Shown here in pieces: positions 61,201-64,000 of a stretch of 64,000 nucleotides of DNA; position 1 is the stretch's first letter, and every line of letters begins with the position of its first letter. Made by a program: the position numbers and the translations under genes. The DNA comes from Chryseobacterium sp. ZHDP1. GTDB lineage: Bacteria > Bacteroidota > Bacteroidia > Flavobacteriales > Weeksellaceae. The notes below the pieces were generated by a model. It searched no databases, was not told the origin of the DNA, and saw only the letters and a list, made by a program, of their open reading frames with translations. Location of the stretch: assembly GCF_018603435.1 (NCBI RefSeq), contig NZ_CP075682.1, positions 3,038,001-3,102,000 of the forward strand, given 5' to 3'.

Positions 61201-63942
61201 AAATGGACAGTCAAAATCACAGAAAATAATAAAAAGGCTTCAACTGAGCTCAGCTTGACAGCAGAAATCTTGGCAACAATGTATGACAGATCTTTAGATC
61301 AGTTTTCTATAAATACTTTCGAATGGAAAAGGCATTATGTTCCGTATTATGCAGTAATGTCTTACAAAGTTAAATATAATCTTAGTGCGAGATTTGCTTC
61401 AAAAGAGGTTCCTTATGTAAGATCTTTTTCAATAGAACCGCCATATTTCAATTGGTATGAGGGAGATATTCCTGAAGGGTTAACATTTTTGGGCGGAGCA
61501 TGTGGATATTCCGGAGACATAGTTTTGAACGAACTCGAAGGAGAAAGAATACATCATAAAATTGCGAAAGGTGACGAAATTTCGGTTTTAGAAAACGAAA
61601 ACACTTTAACCAATATCCCCGTTCGCCAAAACCTAAACGAAACCGCATTTTTCTACCCGGATCTGAGAACCGATTCCGAAGGCAATGTAAGCTTTGGATT
61701 TACTTCTCCGGAAGCACTTACAAAATGGAAACTGATGTTTTTGGCGCATACGAAAGACGCAAAAGCAGGAACGCTGGAAAAAGAAGTCGTAACGCAGAAA
61801 GAATTTTCGGTAACGCCAAACTATCCAAGATTTTTAAGAGAAGGGGATGAACTGAATCTTCAATCCAAACTATCGAACTTAACCAATAAAAAATTAAGCG
61901 GTTCAGCAGATTTGCAGATTCTGGATGCCTTCACCAATGAAGATATTTCGTCTCAGTTTGGTTTAAATTCAAGCATTCAGAACTTTGAATTAAATGAAAA
62001 CGGAAACTCAGCCTTGACATGGAAAATAAAAGTGCCAAACAATGTTTCATCTATTATTTTAAAAGTGGTGGCAAAAGCAGGACAATATTCCGATGGGGAA
62101 CAAAAAGCAATTGCAGTTCTACCGAACAGAATGCTCGTAACCGATGCGGTTCCGGTTTTTGTAAAAGAAGGCGAAACCAAAACATTTGAACTGGAAAACC
62201 TTAAAAATGCGACTTCAACCACGATTTCCAATGTCTCCAATACGCTGGAACTCACGACCAACCCGATTTGGGAAATCATGTTTGCGCTTCCGAGCCTGAA
62301 AAATGACCGGAACAATTCAGCGGATGTTGTATTTAATAAATGGTTTGCCGATGTTTTGGCATCAGAAATCTTTAAAGCCAATCCGAAACTGAAAACCGTT
62401 TTCGAAGAATATCAGAATAAAGGATTATTGAATTCCAGTCTTGAAAAAAATCAGGAACTGAAACAGTTGTTACTGGAAGAAACACCTTGGGTTCTGGAAA
62501 GCAAAAATGAAGAAGAACAGATGTCGAAACTGGCTTTGCTGTTCGATGTCAATTCAATGAAAAATTCAATTCAGCAGGATTGGGAAGATTTAGAGAAACT
62601 GCAGAATCCGGATGGAGGATTTTCGTGGTATAAAGGTTATCCGAGTTCGTATTCCACATCATTGTACATTCTGAAAAATTTAGGGAAAATCAATGTCTGG
62701 CTGAAAGATAACGTAAAAGATTACCAAAATCCCGAAGAAAATGAATTGGTAGCGAACCTGATCAAATACGCAGATAATGAAATTGAACAATACACTTCGA
62801 CTTCGCTCAGTGCGGGAAAAGAAAATGTAATCAATAACTGGACTTTAGAGTATCTCGACACCCGAAATTACTGGGAAAAACAGTATCCGTTAAAAGGAAA
62901 AGGAGCCACTTTAAAATCCATGGTAAAACAGAACGTAAAAACGATGAAAATTACACATTTTACCTTCTTCGGACTGCATCGTGCCGCTTTACTGATGAAT
63001 GATTATGGTTTAAAAGAGGTTTCAGATAAATTATTAAATTATTTAAAAGAAACTTCGGTAGATTCAAAAACACAGGGGGTGTACTGGAAACAGAATCTTG
63101 ATGACTGGGGCTGGTTCAGCTCGAAAGTGGTGAATCATGCAGGAGCATTGGAAGCATTTAATAAATTGAAAACCAACGATCAGAAGTTCATTGAAGACAT
63201 GAAAATCTGGCTGATTACGCAGAAAGAAGTGAATTCCTGGGGAAGCTCAAGAGGAACTTCAGAGGTGATTTTTACGATTTTAAATTCAGGAAAATCATGG
63301 ACGACTGCGGAAAGTGATAAAGCAACCATTATTTGGGGCGGAAAAGAGCTTCAGCCACAGACTCAGGCAACAGGTTATGTGAAATCTACCGTGAAATCGG
63401 ATGTTTTAGATAAGAATTTAGCCACCGTTACCGTCACAAAACCAGGCGCAGGAATTGTTCAGGGAGGTTTGTTCTGGCAATATTACGAAGATCTGGATAA
63501 GATCAAATCTTCCGAGAATTACCTGTCCGTCACCAAAGAACTGTACAGAAAAGTAAAAACCGTGAACGGGGAAGAATTACAGAAAATCACTCCGGAAACT
63601 CCATTGAAAATAGGCGATAAAGTGACGGTACGAATGATCTTAAATACAGACCGACCGATGGAATTCATTCACATCAAAGACATGAGAGCCGCAGGATTTG
63701 AGCCTTTGGATGTACTTTCAGGGTATCAGTGGAAAAATGGTTTGGGCTATTATCAGTCGACCAAAGATGCATCCACGAATTTTTATATTGAACAGATGCC
63801 GAAAGGGAAGTATGTTTTCGAATACGATTATGTCGCCAATGCATCCGGAATATTCTCAAACGGAATTACCACGATCCAGAATTATTACGCGCCACATATG
63901 AATGCGCATACGAAAGGAAGTAATGTGATGATTTCGGAATGA
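58255..63942 (+). CDS. Alpha-2-macroglobulin-like protein without signal peptide or thioester
   Basis: A 1895-residue protein of the bacterial alpha-2-macroglobulin type. The MG-domain entry DRAIYRPGQTVYFKV begins at residue 499, the bait-like region and FFYPDLRTDSEGNVSF follow, and the helical thioester-like domain has PDGGFSWYKGYPSSYSTSLYIL. The CxEQ thioester is missing: where it would lie, the sequence reads NNSADVVF with Ser1355. The N-terminus is soluble and helical, with no visible signal peptide or lipobox, unusual for a family that works in the periplasm. Two LRR genes precede it on the same strand. Confidence 0.82.
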   Translation: MMEANVVQLIISLRNEFAGIHYARYFEDNENNRISHFLQKVHDSEESLQEEEKILYEILVSTFALDYFNASFSGEDLTNIDSQDLSQIETWTVLDFKNYISESFRKNDLKKESLKKISTEKYRQLFRGYEEDIAYYKTLHDWYLMRKINFLSDDVFFTKNKLKENENKILTIYDVLINENEGNSKLYFMHEKLLYLSSLDKELNKMQQLQTILKSDIDGDYKVLMMRDIMTIYRNDDKSREALEIADQAKKQFPKSPFLQEIQYKEDLMTSPKLGLNFEEQVQSNKPIHIVAEYRNTSDFILNIYKVKGGFKSFIEHTRDYYSEGKYYHEIEKTLVRKEHYTLPHCEIYEEMKTSLEIKPLSPGLYVAEFSSKDLAESDSVRNYFFTVSDYKIIYHHKDGNDFPESFRLVNSENGKPISNEEIVFFEYLRDQDLVKLNAKTDDEGIFKIPSDVNNSYRKYLVHHPKTNDFQILDIWGRKFSEEQTRDILNKTIPQIFTDRAIYRPGQTVYFKVINTKIENETESAVEGIKQKIVLTDGNEEEISSQEFTTNEFGSYHGSFVLPKGKLNGTFALMIEDGADCFHTFLVEEYKRPKFEITFEPVKGEYQYGQTVELKGRAISFSDVPLRNIVVNYEITENDIRWKFFSHYKKSYGYYGNSILGKVKTDENGEFTISVTFEENTYLKGLQVDCFKIEASVTDINGETQSASVEINVASVPYYIKAEEIKDAFTDENIKINVETKNYNNQDVEKPYHIKLSKLKSPDRIFRKMFEDKIQNLSQFSKEEFIAKFPHDYFDEDEYKEEGQIEKVILDKIYDPKTDNQQLAANLDLGKLEVGRYELKLYDSQNKELIKTSQRFNVWDKNSLKEERVFLNVVDPKKEFLRGEKANIYVYSAIPDALVYIFLQDCLGNTTVEIKQLKNGVLNYIVEVPKNKNISEINVQFQIIAYNEVQHSEITLKIKENENPLTIETIVFRDKIEPGSKEKWTVKITENNKKASTELSLTAEILATMYDRSLDQFSINTFEWKRHYVPYYAVMSYKVKYNLSARFASKEVPYVRSFSIEPPYFNWYEGDIPEGLTFLGGACGYSGDIVLNELEGERIHHKIAKGDEISVLENENTLTNIPVRQNLNETAFFYPDLRTDSEGNVSFGFTSPEALTKWKLMFLAHTKDAKAGTLEKEVVTQKEFSVTPNYPRFLREGDELNLQSKLSNLTNKKLSGSADLQILDAFTNEDISSQFGLNSSIQNFELNENGNSALTWKIKVPNNVSSIILKVVAKAGQYSDGEQKAIAVLPNRMLVTDAVPVFVKEGETKTFELENLKNATSTTISNVSNTLELTTNPIWEIMFALPSLKNDRNNSADVVFNKWFADVLASEIFKANPKLKTVFEEYQNKGLLNSSLEKNQELKQLLLEETPWVLESKNEEEQMSKLALLFDVNSMKNSIQQDWEDLEKLQNPDGGFSWYKGYPSSYSTSLYILKNLGKINVWLKDNVKDYQNPEENELVANLIKYADNEIEQYTSTSLSAGKENVINNWTLEYLDTRNYWEKQYPLKGKGATLKSMVKQNVKTMKITHFTFFGLHRAALLMNDYGLKEVSDKLLNYLKETSVDSKTQGVYWKQNLDDWGWFSSKVVNHAGALEAFNKLKTNDQKFIEDMKIWLITQKEVNSWGSSRGTSEVIFTILNSGKSWTTAESDKATIIWGGKELQPQTQATGYVKSTVKSDVLDKNLATVTVTKPGAGIVQGGLFWQYYEDLDKIKSSENYLSVTKELYRKVKTVNGEELQKITPETPLKIGDKVTVRMILNTDRPMEFIHIKDMRAAGFEPLDVLSGYQWKNGLGYYQSTKDASTNFYIEQMPKGKYVFEYDYVANASGIFSNGITTIQNYYAPHMNAHTKGSNVMISE

Positions 63943-64000
63943 TTTGTTTACAAATTATAAAACGGTAAAAATGATATTTTAAAAAGTGTTTTTGTTCTGC
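63943..64000. other. Window end after the A2M gene
   Basis: The last 58 bases are AT-rich and hold no gene start or clear terminator. Confidence 0.5.

Overview
The window is low-GC bacterial DNA with Bacteroidota signatures. Promoters follow the TTTG / TAnnTTTG pattern (clear examples at 212-242 and 53573-53603), Shine-Dalgarno-like sites are not obvious, and the gene content includes GLPGLI proteins, a TonB-receptor-like barrel, a PorW/SprE-like T9SS lipoprotein and a DUF3127 protein. The closest fit is a Flavobacteriia member of the Chryseobacterium group (Weeksellaceae). This is inferred from protein style and intergenic repeats, not from a 16S gene.

Layout. 1-10 kb is ordinary chromosome: LysE exporter, LD-carboxypeptidase, YraN, SDR, TsaB, then a minus-strand block (PorW/SprE-like TPR lipoprotein, Maf, KdsC-like HAD phosphatase, DUF2520 protein). 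10.3-14.5 kb holds an ECF sigma factor, a membrane anti-sigma-like protein with a duplicated N-terminus and a small periplasmic protein. They are followed by a family of paralogous secreted proteins, one copy collapsed to 50 codons. 14.7-18.4 kb has an Omp85-like barrel and lepA.

18.5-33.5 kb is the most unusual part: a long same-strand island of NAD+/ADP-ribose genes. In order it carries an NrtR-type Nudix-winged-helix regulator, a NADAR (YbiA) protein, a 2OG-Fe(II) oxygenase, a SLOG-like protein, an SPFH protein, a NAD kinase-like protein, a macro domain and a two-domain PARG. Then come an unknown protein, DUF4291, an ADP-ribosylglycohydrolase, a second macro domain, a sirtuin, a second ADP-ribosylglycohydrolase, a two-domain unknown protein, KptA (RNA 2'-phosphotransferase), two small unknowns and a PPP-type phosphatase. 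Four copies of one palindrome (ATTTGYGT-N7-ACRCAAAT) sit in front of the regulator, the NADAR gene (two copies) and the SPFH gene, so a regulon is likely. A dispersed repeat lies upstream of several island genes, and three truncated copies of the 5' end of the first macro gene surround the intact one. The island has many erasers and readers of ADP-ribose but no recognisable ADP-ribosyltransferase.

33.8-53.5 kb is mostly ordinary: an M14 peptidase, a Cys-rich pair, a serine hydrolase, a JmjC-like cupin, a small secreted peptide with a GLPGLI protein, an XRE regulator, a TonB-receptor-like barrel with a second GLPGLI protein, and feoA-feoB with a Cys-rich partner behind an iron-box-like palindrome. 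After these come glmM, a TPR protein, a DMT transporter, aat and a DUF3127 protein. Three tRNA genes (Leu-TAG, Gly-GCC, Leu-TAA) at 53.67-53.92 kb precede an accessory-looking block: two paralogous leucine-rich-repeat proteins and a 1895-residue alpha-2-macroglobulin-like protein with no visible signal peptide and no thioester motif. No rRNA, CRISPR array, transposase or prophage was seen.
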